From positions 3,848-18,273 of the forward strand of contig MU405491.1 of NCBI GenBank assembly GCA_022836615.1: a stretch of DNA of 14,426 bases, given 5' to 3'. The notes under the pieces were generated by a model, which made no database searches, had not been told where the DNA came from, and worked only from the letters and a program-made list of their open reading frames with translations. The DNA is from Annulohypoxylon bovei var. microspora (lineage: Eukaryota > Ascomycota > Sordariomycetes > Xylariales > Hypoxylaceae). This document shows, piece after piece, positions 1 to 10,224 of the stretch (position 1 is its first letter; each line of letters begins with the position of its first letter). Made by a program: the position numbers and the translations under genes.

Positions 1-1995
1 TTTTTAATATAAAATTTTATAATATAAAAAATAAATATATAATTCTTATAAATGTTTATTTTAATTTATAAAAAGAATATTTTTAATTATAAATAAATTC
101 TTTATACATTTATATTAAATTAAAAAATTAAAAGTATGTAATGTAAAAAAATATATAATGATATTTTAATAAATATATCCATTAAAACTAAGTTTAAAAA
201 GATTTAAATATTTAATAATGTTATTTAATGTAAATGAAAATAATTGTAAACCATTAAATAACCAAAGATTATTATAATTTAAATTTATTATAAATAAAAA
301 TAATTTTAATATGGTATTATGGTATATATTATATAAATAATTATCCTTTATATTTAAATGAATATAACTCGTAATATAATTAACGTTATTTTTAATATTT
401 AATTTAATATATTTTATATTATTATTATTATTATCCTTTTCATTATTTAAACATAACCGTGACCTTTTTTTAAATAATTTAAAATTAAAATTAAACTTTT
501 CATTTAAAAAATAATCGTTACACTTTTAATCCTTATTTTTATCTTTAATTAATTCCATTTAATTTATACGCATTAAATAAAATTAATTAATTTTATTATA
601 TAAACGTTTTTATTTAATTAGTTTTATTTAATTAATTTATAATAAATAAATTCGTTTCATTTCATCGAACTTTTATTTCTTATTAATTAAAATTAATATC
701 CCGTGAATTTTAATGGCTTTAATTAATAACTTAAAAAAATTTTTCATTTAAACCATTTTTATACACCGTTTATGTTTATTATTTTTAAAGTTAATAAAAT
801 ATAACTTATCGTTATTATTATTATTAAAAAATATAATAACGAAATTAATGAAAATAAATTAAATAAAACGGGCGAAAAGGAACTTTATTAAAACCCGTAA
901 AATATTTAAGCATGGAACATTATAATATAATTAAAATATTTTTATATTAACATCTTTAAATTTATTTAACGCGTTAAAAACATATATAATGAAATAATAT
1001 TTCCTTATATTATTAAAATTAAGTTTTAACATTATAATAATATTATTTTAATTTTATAAAAAATAAATATTATTTTGGAAATATATTATATTACCATAAA
1101 TAAAATGAATTTTTTTCACCTTTATATTTTTAAAATATTTACACATATTATTTAATTTAAATTAACCTTAAGTTATTAAAAACATGATGTAAAATATTTA
1201 AAATGAAAATAAATGTATTATTATATAATAAAATGTTATAAATGAATTATATAAAGAATAAACGTTATTACGAAATAAAATAAATAATTAAACTTATAAA
1301 CTTTTTTAAAGCTTTAATAATTTAAATAAAAATTACCATTTTTGGAAATTAAAGATAATTAAATATAAGATTTTTATACCTTATTAATAAAATATTAAAA
1401 ATAAATAATAATCGAATTAATATATTATTAATATATGTTAAGATGTGGAAAAAATATTATTTTAAAACAAAAATGTTATTTATAAGTTTAAACCGTTTAT
1501 AAAATGAAATATTATCATTAATAAAATTAAGCTTTAAAAAATGTAATTTAATAATTTCTTTATTTTTAATTCAAATATTATTAATGATAATATAATAAAT
1601 ATAATAAATTATATTATAAAATAAATTATAAGTATTATAAATATTAAAAGAAATAAATGTAATTAATTATTTATAATTAAAATAATATATTTTAATGAAT
1701 TATTTTAATCCTTTGCGTCATTTTTTATTAAAAATAAAGATAAATTTAAAGTGTGGTTTTAATTATATATTTAATAAATAAATATTTATAAAGTTTATAT
1801 TAATTAAATTTATAATGAAAAATAAATTTTAACGTTTAATATATAAATTAAATAATAAAAGATTACATTAAATTAATATAATAAAATATAACATAACGTT
1901 AAATAATTAAATAATAAAAATATAAATTATTATTTTCTTATAAAATTAAATTTTTAAATTAAAATTTATATACTCCATGTTTTTTTACTTAATTT
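1..1995. other. AT-rich gene desert, left part
   Basis: Almost pure A+T with TAA/TTA stops in all six frames and no open stretch that resembles a protein. Small pockets of higher G+C survive, for example around 866-885. There the frame starting at 841 reads a short lysine/glutamate-rich peptide ending in TGEKELY before a TAA at 889-891. I recognise nothing in it. No RNA gene, promoter or terminator can be supported against this background. The most likely reading is heavily mutated, formerly GC-richer DNA, but its original identity is not visible. Confidence 0.7.
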
Positions 1996-2037
1996 ACTTA
2001 ATTTTAAAAAAAGTATACTTAATTTTAAAAAAAGTAT
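1996..2037. repeat. Exact 21-bp tandem duplication
   Basis: Two identical adjacent 21-bp copies, 1996-2016 and 2017-2037, each starting ACTTAATTTT, running through an A7 tract and ending GTAT. A nine-base partial copy (ACTTAATTT) sits immediately upstream at 1987-1995. Perfect identity suggests the duplication is younger than the mutation that made the region AT-rich, or arose by slippage on already AT-rich DNA. No function is evident. Confidence 0.9.
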
Positions 2038-2460
2038 TATATTATTTTATTTTATAAAGTAAAATTTTAAAAACTTTTTAAATAAAAAAAAACGTTAAAA
2101 CTTTATAACCTTTAATTTAATTAAATGTTTTTATTATAAAAGTAAATTAATATTATAAATATTATATACATTAAAGTTTTTAATTAATTAAAATAAAAGA
2201 TTTTTATTTAAAATAAATAAAAGCTTATTACGCATGGATTAATTTAAAGGATATTAAATTATTTAAATTATTTATTTAATTTTCTTTTAATTTTTAAACT
2301 TATTTAATTTAACACGAAGCCATTTATTCGAATGGTATAATATTTTAAGTTTAATTAAAAATTAATAATTTAATTCTTTAATTTCTTACTTTTATTTCTT
2401 TTATTATATAATAAAACCATTATTCACGTATACTTTTTAAAGTTCCTTTTTAATTATTTA

Positions 2461-2830
2461 TTAAACACCCCATTAAACCTTTATTAAACCACTTATATAA
2501 CCATTTATTTATTTAACCACCCTTTAAATCGCTTTTTATTAAACTTTTAAACCACTCATTAAGCTTCCCATTTAACCACCTTTTAAATTATTAATTTAAC
2601 CTTTAATTTAACCACTTATTTAACCCTTATAACCCCTTTTAATTTAAACACTTAATTAACCATTTATTAATTTACCTTTTAAACTTCCCATTTAACCACC
2701 ATTTAAACCATTAATTTAATTTTTAATATAATCACTTATATATTCCCCATTAAACCACCCGTTAAACCATTTATATAACCTTTTATTTAACCACTTATAA
2801 CCACTTATAACCACTTTTTTAACGCTTTAA
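2461..2830. repeat. C-only strand-asymmetric imperfect repeat, about 120-bp unit
   Basis: The plus strand has many C residues, mainly in AACC, CCAC and CCC words, and almost no G. A long imperfect direct repeat underlies it: the 16-base word CTTCCCATTTAACCAC occurs at 2564-2579 and again exactly 120 bases later at 2684-2699. Similarity continues to the right of both copies for about 40 bases. A further related stretch lies about 123 bases upstream of the 2614 copy of the CCACTTAT motif. The right end holds a 10-bp tandem motif, CCACTTATAA, at 2791-2810 with a partial third copy. The tract looks like an old minisatellite whose C-rich strand survived. I see no coding capacity. Confidence 0.75.
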
Positions 2831-4488
2831 TTATCTTTTTAAAAATTATTAAATTCCTTAAATTAAAGATTTTTTATTTATTTATATAACTTATATTAAA
2901 AATTAAAGTTAATTAAATTAAAATAAATTAATTACGTAATTACCTTAAGTAATCGTTTTAATTAACTTAATTGGTCCGTGCGTAAAAGCCAACTTTTAAC
3001 AAGCTTTTTATTTTTAAAAAATTAAATTTTATTAAAAATTACTTTTTTATAAATAAACCATTTTAAAAGTTGAAATTTATTATTTAATTAATTAAAAAAC
3101 TTTATTTTAAAAATAATGTAATTCATTAATTATTATAAACATATTCCCCTTTTAATAAAACCTTTTTTATAAATACATTTAATTAAATTATAAAAAAAAT
3201 TAATTTAATTAATTAAATTATAAACGGCGGTAAAACGGCTTTACGAACCATAAAACTTAATTAATTTAAAAAATAATTTCGGTTAAATTCAAGATATTTA
3301 CATTATTTAAATGGTTTTAAAATCGGGTTATTATAATATTTAATTAAAGGTTTTTAATATTTTTTTATTTTTTTAAAAATCTTGGTGTTTTTTTTTATAT
3401 AAAAAATTTTTAAATTTTTACCTTATATTTACATTTTTTTTATTATTATTTTAAATCCTCATGTTTTTATAATAAAATAAATAAAACAAATAATAAAATC
3501 CTTTTAATTAATTAAATTTAAATATATTATTTTTATTTTAATATAATTACATTTTTATTATTAAAATTAAAGCTTTTTAACGTTAAACATTAAATATTTT
3601 TATATATAAATTACCATAATAAAATATATAAATAATAAAATTCATAAATTTATTTAAAGTTTTTATTAATTAAAATAAATAACTTTAAAAGTTCTTTAAT
3701 TAATAATATTATATTCTTATATTTACTTAAATTATATTAAATAAAAATTAATATTTAATGTTAAAAAACTTTAATTTAAATAATAAGAATTTTATAAACC
3801 TTAATAAAGCTTAAATTATAACGTTTTATAATGTGTTAAAATGTTATTAATAATGTTATTTTAAATTAATTACACGCGATTTCCTTTAATAAGTTTTTAA
3901 TAACTATTATAATTATTATATACCTTTTATATTTTTCTTTATTCATTTTAATTAATATTAATATTAAAATAATGTAATTTATATTATTTACTTTTAATTT
4001 AAAATAATTATTATATAAGTTTAAATGTATTTTATTATAATAATTATTTATAAAATTATTTAACTTAAAAATTAATAACATGGGAATTAATAAAAGAAAT
4101 ACATAAACTTACATTAATATTTAAATAAAAAGCAAGTATTATTAAAATTAAATAAAACCGCACGCGTATAAATTAAAATATATTTACATTGTGTGGTTTT
4201 TTTTTAATAATTAAATTACTTAAATTATAACGGTTATTTATTAAAATATAATGGATAAATCATTATTAAGTTTAAATATTAATTAAATATTAATATAATA
4301 TTTATGTATCCATCGTTTATTTAATTACGCTTTAAGTATTTAAAAATATAATTAATATACGAAATTTTTTAAATAATATATTATTTTATATTAAAATATT
4401 AAAATTCCTTTTATATTCATCGTCATTTATTTTATTAATAAAATAAAATAAAAATTAATTATTAATTATAAATTAAATTATATAAAAA
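2831..4488. other. AT-rich gene desert
   Basis: No gene is supportable. Two pockets keep more G+C. Near 2970-3010, a minus-strand frame keeps W, R, D and Q codons for about a dozen residues. At 3220-3264, a plus-strand frame reads IINGGKTALRTIKLN before a stop. The second is faintly P-loop-like but far too short to assign. A 71-codon open stretch on the minus strand (3866-4081) consists of I, N, K, L and Y with no recognisable motif and is best treated as chance. Confidence 0.6.
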
Positions 4489-4510
4489 GGTAATAATAAC
4501 AATTATTACC
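4489..4510. repeat. Perfect short inverted repeat (hairpin)
   Basis: GGTAATAAT at 4489-4497 is exactly complementary to ATTATTACC at 4502-4510 across a 4-nt loop. It is the cleanest small stem in the AT desert, but there is no adjacent gene or U-tract that would make it a terminator. Chance or a repeat remnant are both possible. Confidence 0.7.
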
Positions 4511-4529
4511 GTATAATATTATTTTATAT

Positions 4530-4554
4530 AAATAAATAAATAAATAAATAAATA
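4530..4554. repeat. AAAT tetranucleotide microsatellite
   Basis: About six uninterrupted AAAT/ATAA units in a row. This is a simple-sequence tract expected in DNA of this composition and carries no further information. Confidence 0.85.
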
Positions 4555-5460
4555 ATATATTATAATAATTTAATTAAATTATATTTTAATTTTTTTTAAA
4601 AAGTTTTATTTTGGTTTATAAGCTTAATTATTATAAGTCGAGTTTCATAAAATTTATTATATACATTTAAATATAAATAATATATAAATTTTGTTTTTTT
4701 TATTTTTAATAATTTATAAAAATGTTTTATTATACTTTTTTTATATTCCCATTTTTTTTAAAACATATTAAAAGATTTATAATACATATTAAATTTTTGA
4801 AAAAATATGGTTAAATTTATTACTTAATGGTAATAATTTGCTTATTTAATAATAAACTTATAATATTATTAATTATATAAAAATGTTTTATATATTTCTT
4901 TAAATTGCTTATTATAAAAAATATTTTTTTTATAAATAAAGTTTTTTTTAAATAATTTAAAAAAAGGTAATATAAAGTTAATTAAATTCGGCGTATTAAA
5001 TATCATATATAAGCTTTTATATAATTACATATAATATTAACATGTTTTTATATTATTATTACTTTAATATTTAAATAAATTAAATAAAATGGGTAATTAA
5101 ATTTAAGTTCCTTAATTACATAATAAATTAAATAATTCTTATAAATAAGTTATAATCGTATTATTAAAAAAAAAACTTAATGGTTTTTATAAATAAACTT
5201 AAGTTTTTTAATTATAATAAAAAATAAATGAGTTTTATATGTGGGTTTTAATTATATTACCTTAAAATTAATAAAATAATATATTAAATTAATTAAGAAA
5301 AAATTACGTGTATAATTAATTAAAACTAATTTAAATATTAAATTAAATAAAATTAAATTATACGTACGATTAATTAAAGTTAAATTATACGTATAATTAA
5401 TAAAATGGCGTATAAATTTAAAGAATTAAAATAAATTAAACTTATATTAAAGTTACTTAA
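4555..5460. other. AT-rich gene desert with ACGTA palindrome copies
   Basis: No gene is supportable. Three related segments of about 25 bp carry an ATTAYACGTR core followed by an AT palindrome: near 5300-5325, 5354-5379 and 5382-5408. The last two are about 28 bp apart and share AAATTATACGTA. They look like a degenerate direct repeat. Nothing else stands out. Confidence 0.5.
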
Positions 5461-5475
5461 AGGGATATAAATATC

Positions 5476-5619
5476 GTTAAAAACATCGAATTTATTAAAT
5501 TTATTAAAGAATTTAAAACGATTAAAACTATTAAAACCATTAAAATTATTAAAGTTATAAAAGTAATTAAAACTTTTAAAATTATTAAAATTATTAAAGT
5601 TATTAAAATTATTAATGTT
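5476..5619 (+). repeat. 9-bp tandem array, consensus ATTAAARYY
   Basis: A regular 9-bp array with about 14 clear units in constant phase from 5494 to 5619, and two weaker units back to 5476. Typical units are ATTAAAACT, ATTAAAACC, ATTAAAATT and ATTAAAGTT. In the plus frame each unit reads Ile-Lys-X (X = T, I, V, F or E). The frame is open from 5461 to the TAA at 5677-5679, 72 codons, with no ATG start. The exact multiple-of-three period could mean a decayed low-complexity coding repeat. However, a frame that avoids TAA by periodicity is expected once such an array exists, so coding origin is only a suggestion. Confidence 0.75.
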
Positions 5620-5679
5620 AAAGTTTCGAAATTAAATAAGTATTTAAATAAATTAAAATATATATTTATTAAGGTATAA

Positions 5680-8650
5680 AATATAAAATATAAAATGAAA
5701 AAACTTAAAATTTTATTTATAAAAAACTTATTTCCCTTTTAAATTTCGGTGGACGGATAAAATAATATATTACTTTAATTACAAAATATATTTAAACTAT
5801 ATATTATAACGTTTTATATTTTTATTATGTATATAATTAATTAATTTACGAGAAAATAAAATAAACTTATATAATTTTAAGATTTAATTATATATAATAT
5901 GTTTATTTCATTGTATTATAATGTTAATATAATATTAATATAATTAAATACTTAAATATTTTTTAAAAATAAAATTAAAATCATATATTAAATTGGTTTA
6001 TTATTAATATCCATGCATAATTAATTTTAATAATGTATTAATATTATTTTTTAAAATTTAATGATTTCTTATTAATTTAAGAAATTAAAGCGTTATAACT
6101 TTTATATAATTAATTATTTTAATTTTTTTTAATTATTAATTAAACGCTTCGAGTTTTGTAATGGGTTATCCGCTCATAAAATTAATAAAATTATTTAAAA
6201 GTTGATTAATTTTTTAAGTTTTAATATTTATTTTAAACTTTAAAAACTAATAAATTACTTTTATATTAAATAAATTATATATGGAATTAATGTTAAAATT
6301 ATTATTAAATATTATATAAGTATTATTTTTTTATTATTTAATTAATATTTTTTATTAATTAAAAAATATGTAATTTATTTAAATAAATAATTTAAGGGAT
6401 TAATTTTATATAATGTTAAATATTATTAATTATATATTATTTATTAAATTTAATTTTATTTTAATTAATTAATAATGGGAGGTATAAAAAATACCTTATT
6501 AATTATAATAATGGTAATTATTATTAAAACTTAAAATGTTCACGAAAAAAGGTAAATTTTACTTGGTTAAAAAAAAGTTAATTAAATTTTATTATAATCA
6601 TGATAAATTTATTATAATGTAAATTTAATAAATAAAAAAACAATTATATTATTACATAAAAAGCTTTAATTTTTTATTCTTATAAAATATAATATATATA
6701 TATATTATACTTTTTATTTATTTTATTTTAAAATTAACCTTAATAATCCTTTAAAAATTAAACTTTTATTTTATTAAGTTTTTAATTTAAGCTTTAAGGC
6801 CATTTTTTTAAAAAACAAAGCATAATAAAATAAGGTAAAAAAAACCTTTAATAATATTAACATATTAAATTATAATTAAAATATTAAAAGCGATTTAAAA
6901 TTAAAATAATTAATAATAAAGTTAAATATTTTATTATATAAATATAGTTTTAATAATTTTTTAATATTAAAAATATAATATATTAATAATAAATAAATTA
7001 ATAAAACATTTATAATAATATATAAGAAAAGTTTAAAAAAAAATGTAGCATAAAAAATAATAAATTTTAATATTATATGTTATAAAATAATTTTATATTT
7101 AACATAAATTAATTAAGATTAAATAAATTATTTATAAATATGTTAAATATTTAAAATTTTATTTAATTCTTAATTATTATATATTTATTCACTAACATTA
7201 TTATTAAAAAAAAAAACGTCGAAATTAATTTTATTTATGAAATAAAATAATTTATTTATTTAAAATATTAATTATAATACTTATTAAAGAAATTAATGTT
7301 TTATGTAAATTTTTATTATTTTTATTATTTTTTAATTATTTTTAATTAATAAATATATATATATAATTAAAACTTATAATTATTAATTTTATAAATTATT
7401 TAAAGAAAATTAAACTTATATATTATAATATTATAAATATAATTATAACGAAAATTATATGTTTTTTAAAAACATAACGTTAAAATTAAATAAGTTATAT
7501 TATAAATGGGTTTAATTATTAAGTTATTAAATTATTAACTTTTTTTTATAAAATAAAAATAAAGTTAAAATTAAAATAATAAAAGCATTATCTTTTAAAA
7601 TATATTATTTTAATTAATGAAATATTAATATTTATTAATTATTAAGTTATGGAATTATATTATATAATTATTATTTAATATTTATAAAACTTAATTATTA
7701 AAAAAATTCGAAGATTTTTATTTTAATATTTTATATAAATATTTTTTTATTATTTTATTTAAAAGCTTTATATTATAATAAAAATTCTATTTTAAAAATT
7801 TATTATTTTAATAATATTATATTTTAATAATACTTTATAAATAAAAGGACGGCGTTTTTAAATAATTAAAATTTTTATTAATAAGTTATTATTTTATTAA
7901 ATTATTTTTATTATAAAATATACCTTTTAACTTAAATAATTTTATATTTAATTTTTAACCTTTTAATAAATTATATTATAAAATAATCCTTAATTTAATA
8001 ATTTTAACCATGTAAATTCCATTTAAATGTATAAATTAATCCTTAAAATATATCGTGTTTTATTCCGGTTTTCCATAGGTTTCCCAAGTTTTATTATTAT
8101 TTCATTAATTATACGTAATAACTTTTAAACGTTATTTAATGTTTTATAATTATTAATACGTTTTATAATATTAATAAAAAATGTAAAAAAAATGATGTAA
8201 TTAAGTTTAATTAATTAAAAATTAAGTTAAATATAATATAAGATTAAATGTAAATTAATTAAAAATATTTCCATGAAGTTATTTAAATGTAAATATAAAA
8301 CAATGTAAAATTTTAAATTATTAAAATTAATATAATGAAATGTGTATTTTTAAACTTAATTTATGCTTATTAATTAATATTAAAAAAACTATTATTTTTA
8401 TTAAATTAAACTTAATTTACCGGTTTATTATTTGAAATCCTTATTAATTAATTTAATTACATTATATAATTTTATATAAAAAATATAAATTTTAAATTTT
8501 AATAATTTTTAAATAATATATTACATTATTTTAAACTTTATATTTCATTATATTTCTTTATTTAAATAATTTATTAATATAAGTTTCATTTTAATGTAAA
8601 ACTTAATTTTTGAAATATAACGTATATTATTTTTATTTTAAAAAATATTA
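5680..8650. other. AT-rich gene desert, central part
   Basis: The longest featureless stretch. Small imperfect hairpins occur, such as AGGTAT-A5-ATACCT at 6480-6496 and AAGGT-A7-ACCTT at 6832-6848. Two pockets keep tryptophan codons. Near 5723-5790 the plus frame reads a peptide containing FPFKFRWTD. Around 8060-8095 the minus frame reads KTWETYGKPE. Both are too short to assign to a family but hint that protein-coding DNA once lay here. No RNA gene or regulatory site is supportable. Confidence 0.6.
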
Positions 8651-8678
8651 AAATTTTTAAGGTTTTTTTTTTTTTTTA

Positions 8679-8706
8679 CCCGGTATAACCTTTTATAATG
8701 TCCGGG
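8679..8706. repeat. GC-clamped imperfect hairpin
   Basis: CCCGGTATAA (8679-8688) pairs with TTATA (8693-8697) and, across a 4-nt bulge, with CCGGG (8702-8706). It opens a small island of raised G+C and follows a long T tract (about 8663-8677). TCCGG words recur at 8701, 8728 and 8929. I cannot assign a function. It could be the edge of a decayed repeat. Confidence 0.55.
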
Positions 8707-8756
8707 AAAACGCGACCTTCGTAAACTCCGGGGCGTTTTTATTTTCTTAAAGTTAC

Positions 8757-8925
8757 GAGGATTAAAAAAAAGAAAAAAAAAACTTTAAAAGTTTTTTTTC
8801 GTAAAAAGTTATTATTAAGAAAAGGTTTAAAAAAAGGGGTGGAAAACGGGGGAAAAAAAAGGTAAAAAATAAAGTGGAAAAAGGGTGGGAAAAAGAGGTA
8901 ATAAGGTGGAAAAAAAAATAAAATC
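8757..8925. repeat. G-rich purine tract on the plus strand
   Basis: About 170 bases that are mostly A and G on the plus strand, interrupted by an AT block near 8784-8815, with G runs including GGGGTGG, GGGGG and GGGTGGG between about 8836 and 8890. The opposite strand is a CT-rich tract. The four longest G runs are not spaced closely enough for a canonical G-quadruplex. A triplex-forming or pyrimidine-rich promoter-like tract are alternatives. The minus-strand open frame across it (8739-8945) is almost all F, P and L and is a composition artefact. Confidence 0.65.
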
Positions 8926-8948
8926 CGTCCGGAAAATATCACCATTTA

Positions 8949-9320
8949 TTTAATTAATTGATTTTTAATTTAATAATTAATTAATTAATTAATTAATTAA
9001 CTAATTAATTAATTAATTGATTTATTTATTAATTAATTAAAACTTTAATTAAAAAATTAATTTAAAAATTAATTAAAAAATTAATTAAAAAATTAATTTA
9101 AAAACTAGTTAATTTATTAATTAATTAATTAATTAATCGATTAATTAATTAAATAAATAAATAATTAAACATTTAATTAACTTATTAATAAATTAATTAA
9201 TTAATTAAAACCTTAATTTAAAAGTTAATTAAAAAGTTAATTAATTTAATAATTAATTAAATAATTAATTAACTTATTAATTAATTTATTAATTAACTTA
9301 TTTATTAATTAAATAACGGG
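8949..9320. repeat. TTAA/AATT low-complexity tract
   Basis: Dense runs of the self-complementary tetranucleotide TTAA/AATT, at 8975-9020, 9120-9150 and 9190-9300. They alternate with a middle section (about 9045-9105) of A5-6 blocks separated by TTAATT at a period near 15. The whole tract is palindromic and could extrude cruciforms. It lies about 500 bp left of the foldback element, whose own insertion site is also TTAA-rich. Confidence 0.8.
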
Positions 9321-9398
9321 TTAAATAATTTATTAATTTTTTAATAAAAAGAATATATTTTTATATAAAAGGTTTTTACCGCTTTTTAAACCTTTAAA

Positions 9399-9476
9399 TT
9401 TTAACTTTAATTTTAACTTTATTTTTAACTTTAATTTTATTTTTATCCTTAACCTTAATCTTAATTATTAACCTTA
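9399..9476 (+). repeat. Degenerate hexamer array, telomere-like
   Basis: Units of 12 bp (two hexamers) run in phase from 9399: TTTTAACTTTAA at 9399-9410, TTTTAACTTTAT at 9411-9422, TTTTAACTTTAA at 9423-9434, then decayed copies. At 9447-9464 the hexamers read CCTTAA, CCTTAA, TCTTAA. The usual filamentous-fungal telomere repeat is CCCTAA/TTAGGG, and a single C-to-T change in CCCTAA gives CCTTAA. An interstitial or subtelomeric telomere remnant is therefore possible. A simple AT-rich hexamer of unrelated origin is equally allowed by the sequence. Confidence 0.5.
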
Positions 9477-9820
9477 TGTGATTTTAAAGGTTTACATGGT
9501 TTTAAAAATTTAATTTTTAATTTAAATTAATTTATTTTTATATAATTAAATAAAAGCTTTAAAAGTAAGTAATTAATTAACTTTTAAAAAAATGGTTTTT
9601 ACGTTAATTTAAAAATAATTTAACATGTGGTTAAAAATGTAATTAATTGAAAAAGTGGCTTAAAAAGGTTATTAAATGCGTGGGTAATTAAAAAGTAAAT
9701 TTAAAAAAAAAATGCATTTAATTAAAAAAATGGATGAATTTAATTAATTAAAAATGTTTTATTAATGTTAATTAAATTCGAAAAAGTTTATTAATTTTTT
9801 ATTAATTAATTATTAATTAA

Positions 9821-10145
9821 GAGCAATGTTAAATCCGCTGTATGGATGTCGTGGGTTTCGTCCGCTGTATCAGGCCCGGCATTTGTGGTACCTTTCCCCG
9901 CATACAAATCCCCATACAAACGCAGGTATCTTCAATGCCCACCCCGAGCGCCCTTCAATTGAACTTAGAAAAATCCAAGCGCCCACACCCAGCTATACAC
10001 CCTTCTTTTCTCCCGTTTCTCCCCCATCAATTACAGGTCAAATTTCTTATAATTACACAATCAGATAGATCTCAAAAAGCGCTTTTCAATGGCGTAGGTT
10101 GCATCCCTTACAGATTGCTGTGTGGGTGGCAAATCGGGTTGAAAG
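9821..10145 (+). repeat. Left inverted arm of the foldback element
   Basis: The arm carries nested subterminal direct repeats. TCCGCTGTAT occurs at 9834-9843 and 9861-9870 (27 bp apart). CATACAAA occurs at 9901-9908 and 9913-9920 (12 bp apart). Both pairs recur in the right arm at the same spacing, the pattern expected of transposase-binding sites. Further inward conserved blocks include TCAAATTTCTTRTAATTAC and TTGCATCCCTTACAG. Most substitutions I compared with the right arm are transitions, in both directions. Confidence 0.8.
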
Positions 10146-10180
10146 CTGGTGCATCTAGAAGCTTTTACTTTGGTGGTCCC

Positions 10181-10196
10181 CGCGATACCCTTCGCG
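10181..10196. repeat. Small hairpin in the loop of the foldback element
   Basis: CGCGA at 10181-10185 is complementary to TCGCG at 10192-10196 across a 6-nt loop. It lies in the unpaired centre (10146-10224) that separates the two long arms. It may be a remnant of whatever internal sequence the arms once flanked. No function is visible. Confidence 0.6.
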
Positions 10197-10224
10197 TAGG
10201 CCTTCTTCCCCTACATGCGATTAT

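Noticed and set aside
3866..4081. 71-codon minus-strand frame
   Set aside because: The composition (I, N, K, L, Y) is what random sequence of this A+T content gives. The upstream frame has stops at 4109-4111 and 4121-4123 and no family resemblance was found.
4489..4510. Rho-independent terminator
   Set aside because: The stem is mostly A-T pairs, no gene precedes it and no dedicated U tract follows.
8836..8890. G-quadruplex
   Set aside because: The four runs of three or more G are split by a gap of about 30 nt, outside the canonical loop length.
8739..8945. 68-codon minus-strand frame rich in F and P
   Set aside because: It is the pyrimidine-rich strand of the purine tract read as protein. 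There is no motif and no sequence complexity beyond the tract.
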